In this document: in pieces, positions 35,002-43,991 of the stretch
Position numbering within the stretch: position 1 is the stretch's first letter
Layout of the letters: each line of letters opens with the position of its first letter
Assembly (NCBI GenBank): GCA_002343685.1
Contig: DDRS01000027.1
Location: 62,001 to 126,000 of the forward strand
DNA length: 64,000 bases
Source: Thiobacillus denitrificans
Lineage (GTDB): Bacteria > Pseudomonadota > Gammaproteobacteria > Burkholderiales > Thiobacillaceae
Reading direction: 5' to 3'
Notes under the pieces: generated by a model
What the model was told of the DNA's origin: nothing
The model's database searches: none
Seen by the model: the letters and a program-made list of their open reading frames with translations, nothing else
Made by a program: the position numbers and the translations under genes

Positions 35002-36257
35002 ACGTCAAACGTATCGTCGCCAAAACATCCCGTGAGGCCATGCGCCAGTTGCGCGACGCGCTCGGACCCGATGCGGTCATTCTCTCCAATCGTGCGGTCG
35101 ACGGCGGTGTGGAAGTGCTGGCCCTGCCGGCGGAAGACATCGCCGCGATGGCGCCGCCTGTGGTGGAGGAACGCGTAGCGCCGCCATCTCATCGCGCGAG
35201 GATGCAGGAAACGTTGCCCGAGCCGGAGCCGGAGCCGGAAGTCACCATCAAGCGCCGCCTGATCGAACGGGTCGCCGTGCCGACTGAGGACAGCGCCCAG
35301 CTGGCACAAAGCGTGATCAGCGAGATCAAGTCGATGCAGGCCCGGCTGGAAAGCCAGCTGGCGGATCTGGCCTGGCGCGACCTCCCGGGACGCGATCCTG
35401 CCGGGGCGTCGATCATGCGCGACATGCTGGCAGCCGGCTTTTCCGCCACACTGGCACGCGAGATGCTGGAAACCCTGCCCAGGGGCGATGCCGAACAGGC
35501 GCAGGCCTGGATGCGCAACACGCTGATGAAGCGCCTGAACGTGATGCAGAACGAAACCGACATGCTCGACGGCGGCGGCGTGTTCGCCCTGATGGGGCCG
35601 ACCGGCGCCGGCAAGACCACCACCACCGCCAAGCTGGCCGCCCGCTTCGTGGTGCGCCACGGCGCCGACAAGCTGGCGCTGCTGACCACCGACAGCTACC
35701 GGATCGGCGGTCACGAGCAGCTGCGTATCTACGGCAAGATCCTCGGCGTGACCGTGCATGCGGTGCGCGACGCCGCCGATCTGAGGCTGGCGTTGTCCGA
35801 ACTGCGCAACAAACACACGGTCCTGATCGACACCGTCGGCATGAGCCAGCGCGACCAGGCCGTCGCCGAGCAGGTCGAGATGCTGTGCCAGGCCGGCAAG
35901 CAGATCAAAAGATTATTGTTGCTGAACGCGACCAGCCACGGCGACACCCTGAACGAAGTGGTGCAGGCGTATCAGACACGTGGCCTGGACGGCTGCATCC
36001 TGTCGAAAGTCGACGAGGCGGCCAGCCTTGGCCCGGCACTCGACTGCGCAATCCGCCACGAGCTCAACGTGCACTACCTGGCGACCGGCCAGCGCGTGCC
36101 CGAAGACCTGCATCTGGCCAATCGCCAATACCTGATTCACCGTGCCTTCAAGACCCGCACGCTGTCCTCGCCCTGGCAGCTGGACGACAGCGAGCTGGCC
36201 TTCGCCATGAGCGGCATTCAATCCATACAACGTGAAAGCGCGGTGGCCCTTGGATAA
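34998..36257 (+). CDS. flhF: FlhF, SRP-type GTPase that positions flagella
   Basis: 419 residues: a basic N-terminal B domain (MNVKRIVAKTSREAMRQLRDALGPDAVIL), an acidic/Pro linker, and an SRP-like N-G GTPase with G1 GPTGAGKTTTTAKLAAR (about 200), TTDSYRIGG, LIDTVGMSQRDQ (G3), and SKVDEAASLG (G4). In polar flagellates FlhF recruits the first basal-body parts to the pole. It overlaps flhA by 4 nt and flhG by 26 nt. Confidence 0.96.
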   Translation: MNVKRIVAKTSREAMRQLRDALGPDAVILSNRAVDGGVEVLALPAEDIAAMAPPVVEERVAPPSHRARMQETLPEPEPEPEVTIKRRLIERVAVPTEDSAQLAQSVISEIKSMQARLESQLADLAWRDLPGRDPAGASIMRDMLAAGFSATLAREMLETLPRGDAEQAQAWMRNTLMKRLNVMQNETDMLDGGGVFALMGPTGAGKTTTTAKLAARFVVRHGADKLALLTTDSYRIGGHEQLRIYGKILGVTVHAVRDAADLRLALSELRNKHTVLIDTVGMSQRDQAVAEQVEMLCQAGKQIKRLLLLNATSHGDTLNEVVQAYQTRGLDGCILSKVDEAASLGPALDCAIRHELNVHYLATGQRVPEDLHLANRQYLIHRAFKTRTLSSPWQLDDSELAFAMSGIQSIQRESAVALG

Positions 36258-37131
36258 ATTCGTCAGCGACCAGGCCGCCGGGCTGCGCCGTTTGCTGGGG
36301 CAGACCGGATTTCAGGTCATCACCGTGATGTCGGGACAGCAAGGGGCGGGCAAGACTGCCGCGACCGCCAATCTGGCCGTCGCCCTGGCACGTTCCGGAC
36401 GCGATGTCCTCATCGTCGATCAGGACCGGCATGGGCGCGGTGCCTGCGCCGCGCTGGGGCTGACGCCGCGCTACGACGTGGCGGATGTGCTGGCCGGACA
36501 TTGCACGCTGGATTCCCTGATCCTCACCGGCCCCGACAATGTGCAGGTGCTGCCGCTGGGCGGCGGCTTCAACCGCCTGGGCCGCCTGTCCGAGCGCGAT
36601 CAGGAATGGCTGGCGCAGAGTTTCAACCGCTTGCAGTGCGGCGTCGACGTGGTGCTGGTGGACATGGAAGAGGCGACCGATCCGGACGCCTTGCCGCTGG
36701 GCCTGGCCGCCTCCGAGATCATGGTGGTGCTGCCGCCCGGCAACACGGCAATCACCCAGGCCTACACGCTGGTGAAGCGGCTGGCGCAAAACTTCGGTAA
36801 GCGCCAGTTTCGCCTGCTGCTCAATCGTATCGAGTCGCCTGAGCAGGCGCAGGCCGTCGCGCGCAATTTTGCCCATACCGCCGAACAGTATCTGAGAGTG
36901 TCGGTCGATTATCTGGGCTATATTCCGCTCGACGAGCGGCTCACGCGTGCAGGCCATTTGCGCACCTCGGTGGTGGATGCGTTTCCTGTCGCACAGTCGA
37001 CCTCGCAGTTCCGCAAGCTGGCCGACGGCCTGTTGCGGTGGCCGCAGCCCGCCAGCCTGGGCAGCGTCGGCGGGTTCATGCAGCGCGTGATCCAGGGCGG
37101 ACGCCTGGTGGAAGCCTGCAGAAGGGGGTAG
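36232..37131 (+). CDS. flhG: FlhG/FleN, MinD-like ATPase controlling flagellar number
   Basis: 299 residues from a GTG start inside the end of flhF. The deviant Walker A MSGQQGAGKTAATANLAVAL (about 33-52) marks the ParA/MinD class; LIVDQDRHGRGA and VLVDMEEATD are the switch regions. FlhG antagonises FlhF and limits flagella, usually to one per pole. The N-terminal DQAAGLRRL segment is the motif that stimulates the FlhF GTPase. Confidence 0.94.
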   Translation: MKARWPLDKFVSDQAAGLRRLLGQTGFQVITVMSGQQGAGKTAATANLAVALARSGRDVLIVDQDRHGRGACAALGLTPRYDVADVLAGHCTLDSLILTGPDNVQVLPLGGGFNRLGRLSERDQEWLAQSFNRLQCGVDVVLVDMEEATDPDALPLGLAASEIMVVLPPGNTAITQAYTLVKRLAQNFGKRQFRLLLNRIESPEQAQAVARNFAHTAEQYLRVSVDYLGYIPLDERLTRAGHLRTSVVDAFPVAQSTSQFRKLADGLLRWPQPASLGSVGGFMQRVIQGGRLVEACRRG

Positions 37132-37136
37132 GGGGC

Positions 37137-37877
37137 ATGTACACCGCAACCGGTAAAAGCGAAAAAAGCGAGAAGAACGACCTGCTGGCGCAATACATGC
37201 CCATGGTGAAGCGCCTGGCGCATCACATGATGGGACGGCTGCCGCCCAGCGTGGAAGAAGACGACCTGGTGCAGGCCGGCATGATCGGCCTGCTCGACGC
37301 GATCAGCCGCTACGATGAAGCGCAGAGTGCGCAGTTCGAGGCCTACGCCATTCAGCGCATCCGCGGCTCGATGATCGACGAACTACGCCAGTCCGACTGG
37401 ATGCCGCGCAGCGCGCGCCAGTCGATGCGCAAGATCGAACAGGCGATCAATACACTGCAGCACAAGCTCGGTCGGCAACCCAGCGAAACCGAGATTTCGG
37501 AATCCATGAAGATCCCGCTGGCCGAGTACCAGGCCATGCTCGGCGACGCGCGCGGCCACCAGCTTTTGTATTTCGAGGACTTCGGCGAGTCGGACGAGGA
37601 CGATTCCTTCCTCGACAAGCAATCGGCGGACGAGGCCAGCATGCCGCTGCCGCAACTGCTCGATGCCAACCTGCGCGCCTGCATCATCGCCGGCATCGAG
37701 AATCTGCCGGAGCGCGAGCAGCTGTTGATGTCGCTGTATTACGAGCAGGAGCTCAACCTGCGCGAGATCAGCGAGGTCTTCGGCGTCAGCGAGTCCCGTA
37801 TCTGCCAGCTGCACGGCCAGGCCATCGCGCGACTGCGCGCCAAACTGAAGGAAGACGCATGGATCGTGGCAGCCTGA
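37137..37877 (+). CDS. fliA: FliA, flagellar sigma factor 28
   Basis: 246 residues from ATG 37137, with a very G-rich ribosome site just before it. Sigma region 2 (YMPMVKRLAHHMMGRLPPSV and AYAIQRIRGSMIDELRQSDW), region 3 and region 4 (REISEVFGVSESRICQLHGQA) are complete. It directs RNA polymerase to late flagellar genes after FlgM export. It overlaps motC by 19 nt. Confidence 0.97.
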   Translation: MYTATGKSEKSEKNDLLAQYMPMVKRLAHHMMGRLPPSVEEDDLVQAGMIGLLDAISRYDEAQSAQFEAYAIQRIRGSMIDELRQSDWMPRSARQSMRKIEQAINTLQHKLGRQPSETEISESMKIPLAEYQAMLGDARGHQLLYFEDFGESDEDDSFLDKQSADEASMPLPQLLDANLRACIIAGIENLPEREQLLMSLYYEQELNLREISEVFGVSESRICQLHGQAIARLRAKLKEDAWIVAA

Positions 37878-38596
37878 TCGGGCTCGGGCTGGCGGCGGCC
37901 GCCGTACTGGGCGGCCAGGCGATGGAAGGCGGACATATCGGCCTGTTCGTGCAGCCGGCGGCCTTCCTCATCGTGATGGGCGGAACCCTGGCTGCCGTGC
38001 TGCTGCATTACCCGCTGCCGGTCTTCATGCAGGGCATGCGCATGGCGAGATGGGTATTCCGCCCGCCCGATCCGGAGGCCCTCACGCTCATTCGCCGTGT
38101 CGTCCAATGGTCCCACACCGCGCGTCAGGACGGCCTGCTGGCATTGGAAAGGCACGTCAACATGACGCACGACCCGTTCCAGAAAACCGGGCTGCAGCTA
38201 TTGATCGACGGTGCCGATGCGACCAAGCTGCGCGATACGCTCGACGTCCAGATCGTCAATTTCGAAACGAACGAACGCCAGGCCGCACGCGTATGGGAGG
38301 CGGCGGGCGGCTATGCGCCGACACTCGGCATTCTCGGCGCGGTCATGGGCCTGATCCATGTGATGGAAAACCTGACCGAGCCCGGCAAGCTGGGCACCGG
38401 CATCGCGGTCGCCTTTGTCGCCACCATCTATGGCGTGGGCCTGGCCAACCTGGTGTTCCTGCCCATCGCCAACAAGATCAAGTTCACCATCGCGCGCCGC
38501 GTGAGCGAGCGCGAGATCGTCTGCGACGGTCTCATGGGCATTGCGCAGGGCGACAACCCGCGCATCATCGAGGCACGCCTGAAAGGTTATCTATGA
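37859..38596 (+). CDS. motC: MotC, second flagellar stator channel subunit
   Basis: 245 residues of the MotA/PomA superfamily with four membrane helices (about 5-22, 32-50, 145-165 and 175-200), shorter than MotA and of the Pseudomonas MotC type. Hallmarks are AFLIVMGGTLAAVLLHYP and GGYAPTLGILGAVMGLIHVM. The gene starts inside fliA. A second stator beside MotAB is used by some bacteria to turn flagella under load or during swarming. Its stop lies in the left arm of the inserted element described at 38593-38837. Confidence 0.92.
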   Translation: MDRGSLIGLGLAAAAVLGGQAMEGGHIGLFVQPAAFLIVMGGTLAAVLLHYPLPVFMQGMRMARWVFRPPDPEALTLIRRVVQWSHTARQDGLLALERHVNMTHDPFQKTGLQLLIDGADATKLRDTLDVQIVNFETNERQAARVWEAAGGYAPTLGILGAVMGLIHVMENLTEPGKLGTGIAVAFVATIYGVGLANLVFLPIANKIKFTIARRVSEREIVCDGLMGIAQGDNPRIIEARLKGYL

Positions 38597-38837
38597 TCCC
38601 AGGAACCGTGGTTGACCGCTTATAAGCTCATGGGCATACCGCATGAATATTGATTCTTGTGCCTTCGATCACGATCACAGTAAAGGTGAGCCCGCTGCGC
38701 ACCCGCTGGCACGCCTGACCACGCGCCTGCCTTTGTCATACGTCGTTGCAGGCCCGAGCCTGCCGCCTCCTCATTTCGCGGCAGCCACATGCCCAGACGC
38801 ACCATCAGGTGCGTCCAACCACGGTTCCTAGGATCAT
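38593..38837. mobile_element. Miniature inverted-repeat element between motC and motD
   Basis: The 22-bp arms 38593-38614 and 38816-38837 are inverted copies with one mismatch; the shared core is AGGAACCGTGGTTG. Outside the core each arm has GATC (38595-38598 and 38832-38835), readable as a 4-bp target duplication, although GATC is its own complement and so could also belong to the arms. Removing one GATC plus the interior leaves the motC stop TGA, two bases, then ATG of motD, a normal operon junction. The interior (about 230 bp) has no transposase and holds a perfect hairpin GACGCACC-atca-GGTGCGTC (38796-38815) beside the right arm. In mRNA the arms would pair and cover the motD start. Confidence 0.7.
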
Positions 38838-39615
38838 GCGCCGCCGCCGTCGCCGCATCGTCTCCGATCACGACAATCACGATCGCTGGCTGATCTCCTA
38901 TGCGGACTTCATCACCTTGCTGTTCGCCTTTTTTGTGGTCATGTACGCCATTTCGGCCGTCAATGAGAACAAATACCGCATCCTGGCCAGTTCGCTCGGC
39001 AGCGCCTTCGGCAAGGCGGCAACAAACGACGTTCCGGTGCCGCAACTGCCGACAGTCACCTTGCCCCCTGAAGTCAAACAGCGCACCCTGAAACAGCAGC
39101 AGGCGATCGAAGAGCAGGCGCACATGACCGAGGTGGCGAGCAGCCTGCTCGACGTCATGGCCCCGCTGGTGAAGGAAGGCCAGGTGCGGGTCACGCAGAG
39201 CCGTCGCGGCGTCAGCATCGAAATCAATGCGAATGTCCTGTTTGCGCCCGGCCGCGCCGAACTCGAGCCGCAATCGCTGAAGGTGCTGCAGGCCGTGGCG
39301 GAAAAATTGAAGAACGAGCCCTTCAACCTCGAGGTCACCGGCCATACCGACAACGTGCCGATCAGTAATTCGGCGTTTGCCTCCAACTGGGAATTGTCGG
39401 CGGTTCGTGCGACCAGCGTGGTACGCCTGCTGGCCGACAGCGGCATCGCGCCGGCCCGCCTGTCTGCCATCGGGCGCGAGGCCAGCCAGCCGATCGCGCC
39501 CAACGATACGGCGGAGGGACGCGCCCGCAACCGGCGGGTCGAACTGATGATCCTGTCGAGCATGCCGGACACGGTCGAGGAAATTCCCGTACGCCCCAAC
39601 CCACCCCGGCCTTGA
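38836..39615 (+). CDS. motD: MotD, second flagellar stator peptidoglycan anchor
   Basis: Start ATG 38836 gives 259 residues opening with six arginines and then a single membrane helix with the proton-binding Asp (YADFITLLFAFFVVMYAIS, Asp about residue 25). The OmpA-like domain (about 125-245) has EVTGHTDNVPI and NWELSAVRATSVVRLL. The only Shine-Dalgarno-like bases, AGGA, sit two bases from the ATG and both lie in the right arm of the inserted element, so translation initiation may be unusual. It pairs with MotC. Confidence 0.92.
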   Translation: MRRRRRRIVSDHDNHDRWLISYADFITLLFAFFVVMYAISAVNENKYRILASSLGSAFGKAATNDVPVPQLPTVTLPPEVKQRTLKQQQAIEEQAHMTEVASSLLDVMAPLVKEGQVRVTQSRRGVSIEINANVLFAPGRAELEPQSLKVLQAVAEKLKNEPFNLEVTGHTDNVPISNSAFASNWELSAVRATSVVRLLADSGIAPARLSAIGREASQPIAPNDTAEGRARNRRVELMILSSMPDTVEEIPVRPNPPRP

Positions 39616-39674
39616 AAACGAGGGGATAGGCCCGATACTTCCAGTTCCGTCGTACGGATTGAGAAGATCAGACC

Positions 39675-42047
39675 ATGCCCAATGACCCGCTAGAAGGCGA
39701 AATCCTCCCCGATGAACGCCAGTTGCCGACCGCGCCGGCACTGCCCGCCGAACTGTACCTGCTGCCGCTGACCGAAAAACCTTTCTTTCCGGCGCAAACC
39801 CTGCCGTTGCTGATGAACGAAGCCCCCTGGCTGTCGACGGTGGAGGCCATCGGCGAAACCGCGCACCACATGGTGGGGCTGGTGGTGGTCAAGCCCGACA
39901 ACACCGATGACGTCAAGCGGGCGGATTTCCACAGCGTGGGTACGGTGGTGCGCATCCACCACCCGGTTCGTTCCGACGGCAAGATGCAGTTCATTGCCGA
40001 GGGTTCCAAGCGGTTTCGCATCGTCGAATGGTTGTCGGATACCCCGCCCTACAAGGTCCGGGTCGATTACCCGAACGAGCCCGGCAAGCCGGAATCGGAG
40101 GAGATCCGCGCCTATTCCATCGCCATCATCAACACGATCAAGGAGTTGCTGCCGCTCAACCCGCTGTATTCGGAGGAATTGAAGTTCTTCCTCAACCGTT
40201 TCGGCCCCAACGAGCCGTCGCAACTGACCGATTTCGCGGCCAGCCTGACCACCGCGTCCAAGCAGGAGCTGCAGGAGGTACTGGAAGCCTTCGGCCTGAA
40301 GAAGCGCATGGAAAAGGTGCTCGTCCTGCTGAAAAAGGAACTCGACGTCGCCCGCCTGCAATCGCAGATCCGCGAGCGCGTCGACGAGAAGATGAGCGAG
40401 CAGCAGCGCGAGTTCTTCCTGCACCAGCAGCTGCGTGCGATCCAGAAGGAACTAGGCATCGCCAAGGACGACAAGACCGCCGAGCTCGATACCTTCCGCG
40501 AGCGCATCGCCAAGCTGACGCTGCCCGAACAGGCGCAAAAGCGTATCGACGAGGAAATGCACAAGCTGTCGCTGCTGGAGACGGGGTCGGCCGAATACAC
40601 CGTCACCCGCAACTATCTCGACTGGCTCACCGTGCTGCCGTGGGGCATCCATACCCAGGACAAGATCGACCTCGAGCGCGCGCGCCGCATCCTCGACCGC
40701 GACCACGACGGACTGGAGGACGTCAAGGACCGCATCATCGAATTCCTCGCCGTCGGCGCCATGCGCGGCGAGATGGCCGGCTCGATCCTGCTGCTGATCG
40801 GTCCGCCCGGCGTCGGCAAGACCTCGATCGGCAAGTCCGTCGCCGAGGCGCTGGGGCGCAAGTTCTACCGCTTCTCGGTCGGCGGCATGCGCGACGAGGC
40901 CGAGATCAAGGGCCATCGCCGCACCTACATCGGCGCCATGCCGGGCAAGTTCGTGCAGGCGCTGAAGGAGGTCGGCTCAGCCAACCCGGTCATCATGCTT
41001 GACGAGATCGACAAGATCGGCGCCAGCTACCAGGGCGACCCGGCGAGCGCGCTGCTGGAAGTGCTCGACCCCGAGCAGAACGCCGATTTCCTCGACCATT
41101 ATCTCGACGTGCGCTTCGATCTGTCCAAGGCGCTGTTCATCTGCACCGCCAACGACTTCTCGATTCCCTCCGCGCTGCTCGACCGCATGGAAGTCATCCG
41201 TCTGTCGGGCTACATCACCGAGGAAAAGGTCGCCATCGCCAGGCATCACCTGTGGCCGCGTGTGCTCGAGCGCGCGGGACTGAAAAAGAACCAGCTCGTC
41301 ATCAGCGAAGGTGCGCTGCGTCACGTGATCGAGGGATACGCCCGCGAGGCCGGCGTGCGCAACCTGGAAAAGCAGCTGGGGCGGGTCGCGCGCAAGGCCG
41401 TGGTGAAGATCCTCGGCGGCACGGCCACGCCGATCAAGATCGGCGTCAAGGAAATCGAGAGCTATCTAGACAAGCCCGTGTTCACCAAGGAGAAGCCGCT
41501 GACCGGTGTCGGTGTCGTGACTGGGCTGGCCTGGACCGCAATGGGCGGCGCGACACTGCCGGTCGAGGCGTCGCGCATTCACACGCTGAATCGTGGTTTC
41601 AAGCTCACCGGCAAGCTCGGCGAGGTGATGAAGGAATCCGCCGAGATCGCCTACAGCTACGTCGCCTCGCACCTCAAGGCCTACGGCGCGGACGAGACCT
41701 TCTTCGACAAGAGCTTCGTGCATCTCCATGTTCCGGAAGGCGCCACGCCCAAGGACGGACCCAGCGCCGGCGTCACCATGGCCACCGCGCTCTTGTCGCT
41801 GGCGAAGAACAAAAAGATTCCGCGCCCGCTCGCCATGACCGGCGAGCTCACGCTCACCGGCCAGGTGCTGCCGGTCGGCGGCATCCGCGAAAAGGTCATC
41901 GCCGCGCGCCGTATCGGCCTGCACGAACTCATCCTGCCCGACGCCAACCGCCGCGACTTCGACAAGCTGCCCGACCACATCCGCGCCGGGATGACGGTGC
42001 ATTTCGCGAAGCGCTATCAGGATGTGGCGGCGGTGGTGTTTGGGTGA
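39675..42047 (+). CDS. lon: Lon ATP-dependent protease
   Basis: 790 residues, the usual size. An N-terminal LON substrate domain (about 28-225) and coiled coil come before the AAA+ module (Walker A GPPGVGKTSIGKS, about 376-388; Walker B VIMLDEIDKIG) and the Ser-Lys protease domain (PKDGPSAGVTMATALLSL with Ser about 697, and the Lys of GGIREKVIAARR about 740). It degrades misfolded and regulatory proteins; in several bacteria these include flagellar regulators. It follows the flagellar genes and ends in a strong terminator. Confidence 0.97.
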   Translation: MPNDPLEGEILPDERQLPTAPALPAELYLLPLTEKPFFPAQTLPLLMNEAPWLSTVEAIGETAHHMVGLVVVKPDNTDDVKRADFHSVGTVVRIHHPVRSDGKMQFIAEGSKRFRIVEWLSDTPPYKVRVDYPNEPGKPESEEIRAYSIAIINTIKELLPLNPLYSEELKFFLNRFGPNEPSQLTDFAASLTTASKQELQEVLEAFGLKKRMEKVLVLLKKELDVARLQSQIRERVDEKMSEQQREFFLHQQLRAIQKELGIAKDDKTAELDTFRERIAKLTLPEQAQKRIDEEMHKLSLLETGSAEYTVTRNYLDWLTVLPWGIHTQDKIDLERARRILDRDHDGLEDVKDRIIEFLAVGAMRGEMAGSILLLIGPPGVGKTSIGKSVAEALGRKFYRFSVGGMRDEAEIKGHRRTYIGAMPGKFVQALKEVGSANPVIMLDEIDKIGASYQGDPASALLEVLDPEQNADFLDHYLDVRFDLSKALFICTANDFSIPSALLDRMEVIRLSGYITEEKVAIARHHLWPRVLERAGLKKNQLVISEGALRHVIEGYAREAGVRNLEKQLGRVARKAVVKILGGTATPIKIGVKEIESYLDKPVFTKEKPLTGVGVVTGLAWTAMGGATLPVEASRIHTLNRGFKLTGKLGEVMKESAEIAYSYVASHLKAYGADETFFDKSFVHLHVPEGATPKDGPSAGVTMATALLSLAKNKKIPRPLAMTGELTLTGQVLPVGGIREKVIAARRIGLHELILPDANRRDFDKLPDHIRAGMTVHFAKRYQDVAAVVFG

Positions 42048-42050
42048 GTG

Positions 42051-42095
42051 AAATCGCGGAGATGAAGCGTTGGGGGCGCTTTTATCCGCGATTTT
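42051..42095 (+). terminator. Rho-independent terminator after lon
   Basis: AAATCGCGGA and TCCGCGATTT form a perfect 10-bp stem around a loop that contains a smaller AGCG/CGCT hairpin. The outer stem ends in a run of T. It starts 4 bp after the lon stop. Confidence 0.8.
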
Positions 42096-42221
42096 CAGGT
42101 TTGCTTGTATGGCTGGGCGGGGAGTAGAGTCTCGGAGAATCAAATAAAATAGCGCGTTCCTTGCCGTGTGCCAATGCGGAGAGTTGAATGGCGCGCCGTC
42201 TAAATTACCTTAGGCTTCACT

Positions 42222-43214
42222 GTGTCTCGCCACTTCACCCATCCGCAGTTTGAGCATTTCGAGTTCGAAGCCGTTCCACGCGACCGAGACGTGTATCTGA
42301 TAGACGAGCGATGGATTCCTCAGTGGGAAAACGCCTATCTGGACCTCTTCAAAGGCGAGGAATTTCGGAACGTCGGCTACATCAGCTACGCTGCGGTTCG
42401 TAGCGCGACCGCAGACGCCCTTGAGCTCTCCTGGTATCCCAACGTCTTTGACCGCTTTCATGAGGTCACCGTCGTCTTGCCGCGCGAAGCTTTCGCCGCC
42501 TGCGTTGACGTTTACGACTACGATGAGAAGCCTCACATCTTTGTTAAGGGCGAGTGGTTAACAACCCTGCATCTGAGGCCATACTCCGCTTTCGCTCTCA
42601 TTGACGCAATCGGAGTTAAGCGTGCTCTTACAGCAGGGCAACTATCGGGTCACAAGCTCATTACGCTACGCGATAGAATCGATGAAATTGCAGACGCAAC
42701 CCCGAGCGTTGCTTTTTTGAGCTTTGCGGACAGCCTGCTACTCAAAGCCAACTGGTTCGTTGGCCAATATGACTCGGAGATCAGCTATTCATATGAACCT
42801 GAGACGCTGATACGCCTCTTCCCCATGGTGGCCGCTGTGTATCGAGAAGTTCTCGGAATGCCCATTTACGCAACAATTACACAAGGCATGAACGAGTATG
42901 AGGATACGTCCCTCATCCACCAGTCATCGGGTGGCGCCCACGTCTCGCTAAATAGCCTGGGGCTGCCGTTTGCTCAGCTCCTTGCCATTGACGAGGCCGC
43001 ACGCAACGCTATTCGTTCTGGGCACCATGACCGTTATGAGCTTTACGTAGACGACCTCTTCTTCCACTCGCTTCGCTTCAAGTACGGCTTTGACAAGCAC
43101 GCGCAACCAAGTGCATCTTACATTGCACCATTGTCAGCCACGCCCAGGAAATACTATTGCACTACGGCGAGCACCATCTTGGACAATCTCGACCTTACGC
43201 CGCCCCCAAGCTGA
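42222..43214 (+). CDS. Hypothetical protein, orphan with atypical composition
   Basis: 330 residues, not recognised. The gene is visibly A+T-richer than its neighbours (near 50% G+C by eye) and uses codons such as TTA, ATA and AAT that are rare elsewhere in the window, suggesting recent transfer. The start is a GTG without a good ribosome site. There is no signal peptide or membrane helix. The segment FLSFADSLLLKANW (about 166-179), then MPIYATITQG (about 216-225) and HVSLNSLGLPFAQLLAIDEAAR (about 240-261) faintly resembles soluble proteins with a class III nucleotide-cyclase-like fold; that is a weak impression, not a call. It is followed by 155 bp with no gene. Confidence 0.7.
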   Translation: MSRHFTHPQFEHFEFEAVPRDRDVYLIDERWIPQWENAYLDLFKGEEFRNVGYISYAAVRSATADALELSWYPNVFDRFHEVTVVLPREAFAACVDVYDYDEKPHIFVKGEWLTTLHLRPYSAFALIDAIGVKRALTAGQLSGHKLITLRDRIDEIADATPSVAFLSFADSLLLKANWFVGQYDSEISYSYEPETLIRLFPMVAAVYREVLGMPIYATITQGMNEYEDTSLIHQSSGGAHVSLNSLGLPFAQLLAIDEAARNAIRSGHHDRYELYVDDLFFHSLRFKYGFDKHAQPSASYIAPLSATPRKYYCTTASTILDNLDLTPPPS

Positions 43215-43369
43215 CGATAAGGGATCGGTTCAGCTTCGCAATACTTTTTGTATAGAAGCGATAAGGGGGCAGTTCATCAAGATCCCTTTGATTCCACGGA
43301 TGCAGTGCCTGAGCCTAATACTGCCCGGGCCGCGCAGATGCATCTGGCGCGACCCAGGCAGGGCACGAC

Positions 43370-43981
43370 TCAGATGAACAGGCAGACGTCCGACTTCTGC
43401 GCCTGCGGCAGGAAACTCGCCGCGCCGATCCAGCCCGCGATCTCGGGGATGAATTCGTCCTGCGAATAGCCGAACAGGTCGACCGTCATCTGGCAGGCAA
43501 ACAGCTTGGCGTCGGCCTCGAGGCAGGCGCTACGCAGCTCGTCGATGCTGGCGACGCCCTTGTTCTTCACGGTCTGTTCCATCAGCCCGGTCGCCATTTT
43601 CTCGAATCCCGGTATGCCGGCCATGACGACGTTCGGCACCTTCCAGTTGATGTCCTTGAGCCATTGCGGGCCGAACGGCATCTTCATCGGCATGCTCGGG
43701 TTGCCGAGCGGGCTGATCTCCAGGTGCAGGTCCTTTTTCAGCAGTTCGAGGCCGTAGAAGGTGAAGAACACCGACACGTCCCAGCCCAGCGCGCCGGCGG
43801 TGGAGGCGAGGATGAAGGGCGGGTAGGCCCAGTCCATCGTGCCCTTGGTGGCGATGATAGCCAGCGACGGCACGTGCGCGGCTTCGCGCTCGGCCATCTT
43901 GGCTTCGAAGCGCTGGTCGAACCACTGGTCGAGCAGGGCCGGGTCGAGGCTTTGGGCAAGCAGTTTGTCTGTGGCTCCCAT
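43370..43981 (-). CDS. dsrE2: DsrE2-family sulfur-transfer protein
   Basis: 203 residues of the DsrE/DsrF-like superfamily, long DsrE2 type. The core has LAIIATKGTMDWAYPPFILASTAGALGWDVSVFFTFYGLELL and the cysteine-containing ACLEADAKLFACQMTVDLFGY (Cys about 152 and 161), the likely persulfide carriers. It takes part in cytoplasmic sulfane-sulfur relay during sulfur oxidation together with TusA, whose gene lies 10 bp upstream. The hydrophobic middle suggests membrane association. Confidence 0.9.
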   Translation of the reverse strand: MGATDKLLAQSLDPALLDQWFDQRFEAKMAEREAAHVPSLAIIATKGTMDWAYPPFILASTAGALGWDVSVFFTFYGLELLKKDLHLEISPLGNPSMPMKMPFGPQWLKDINWKVPNVVMAGIPGFEKMATGLMEQTVKNKGVASIDELRSACLEADAKLFACQMTVDLFGYSQDEFIPEIAGWIGAASFLPQAQKSDVCLFI

Positions 43982-43991
43982 GGTCGTCTCC

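Noticed and set aside
38643..38831. 62-codon open frame inside the motC-motD element
   Set aside because: No ribosome site and no homology features; it is spanned by inverted repeats and hairpins, which better explain the segment.
38593..38837. Integron attC-type site as explanation for the inverted repeats
   Set aside because: The outer arms lack the GTTRRRY/RYYYAAC core sites and there is no integrase nearby.
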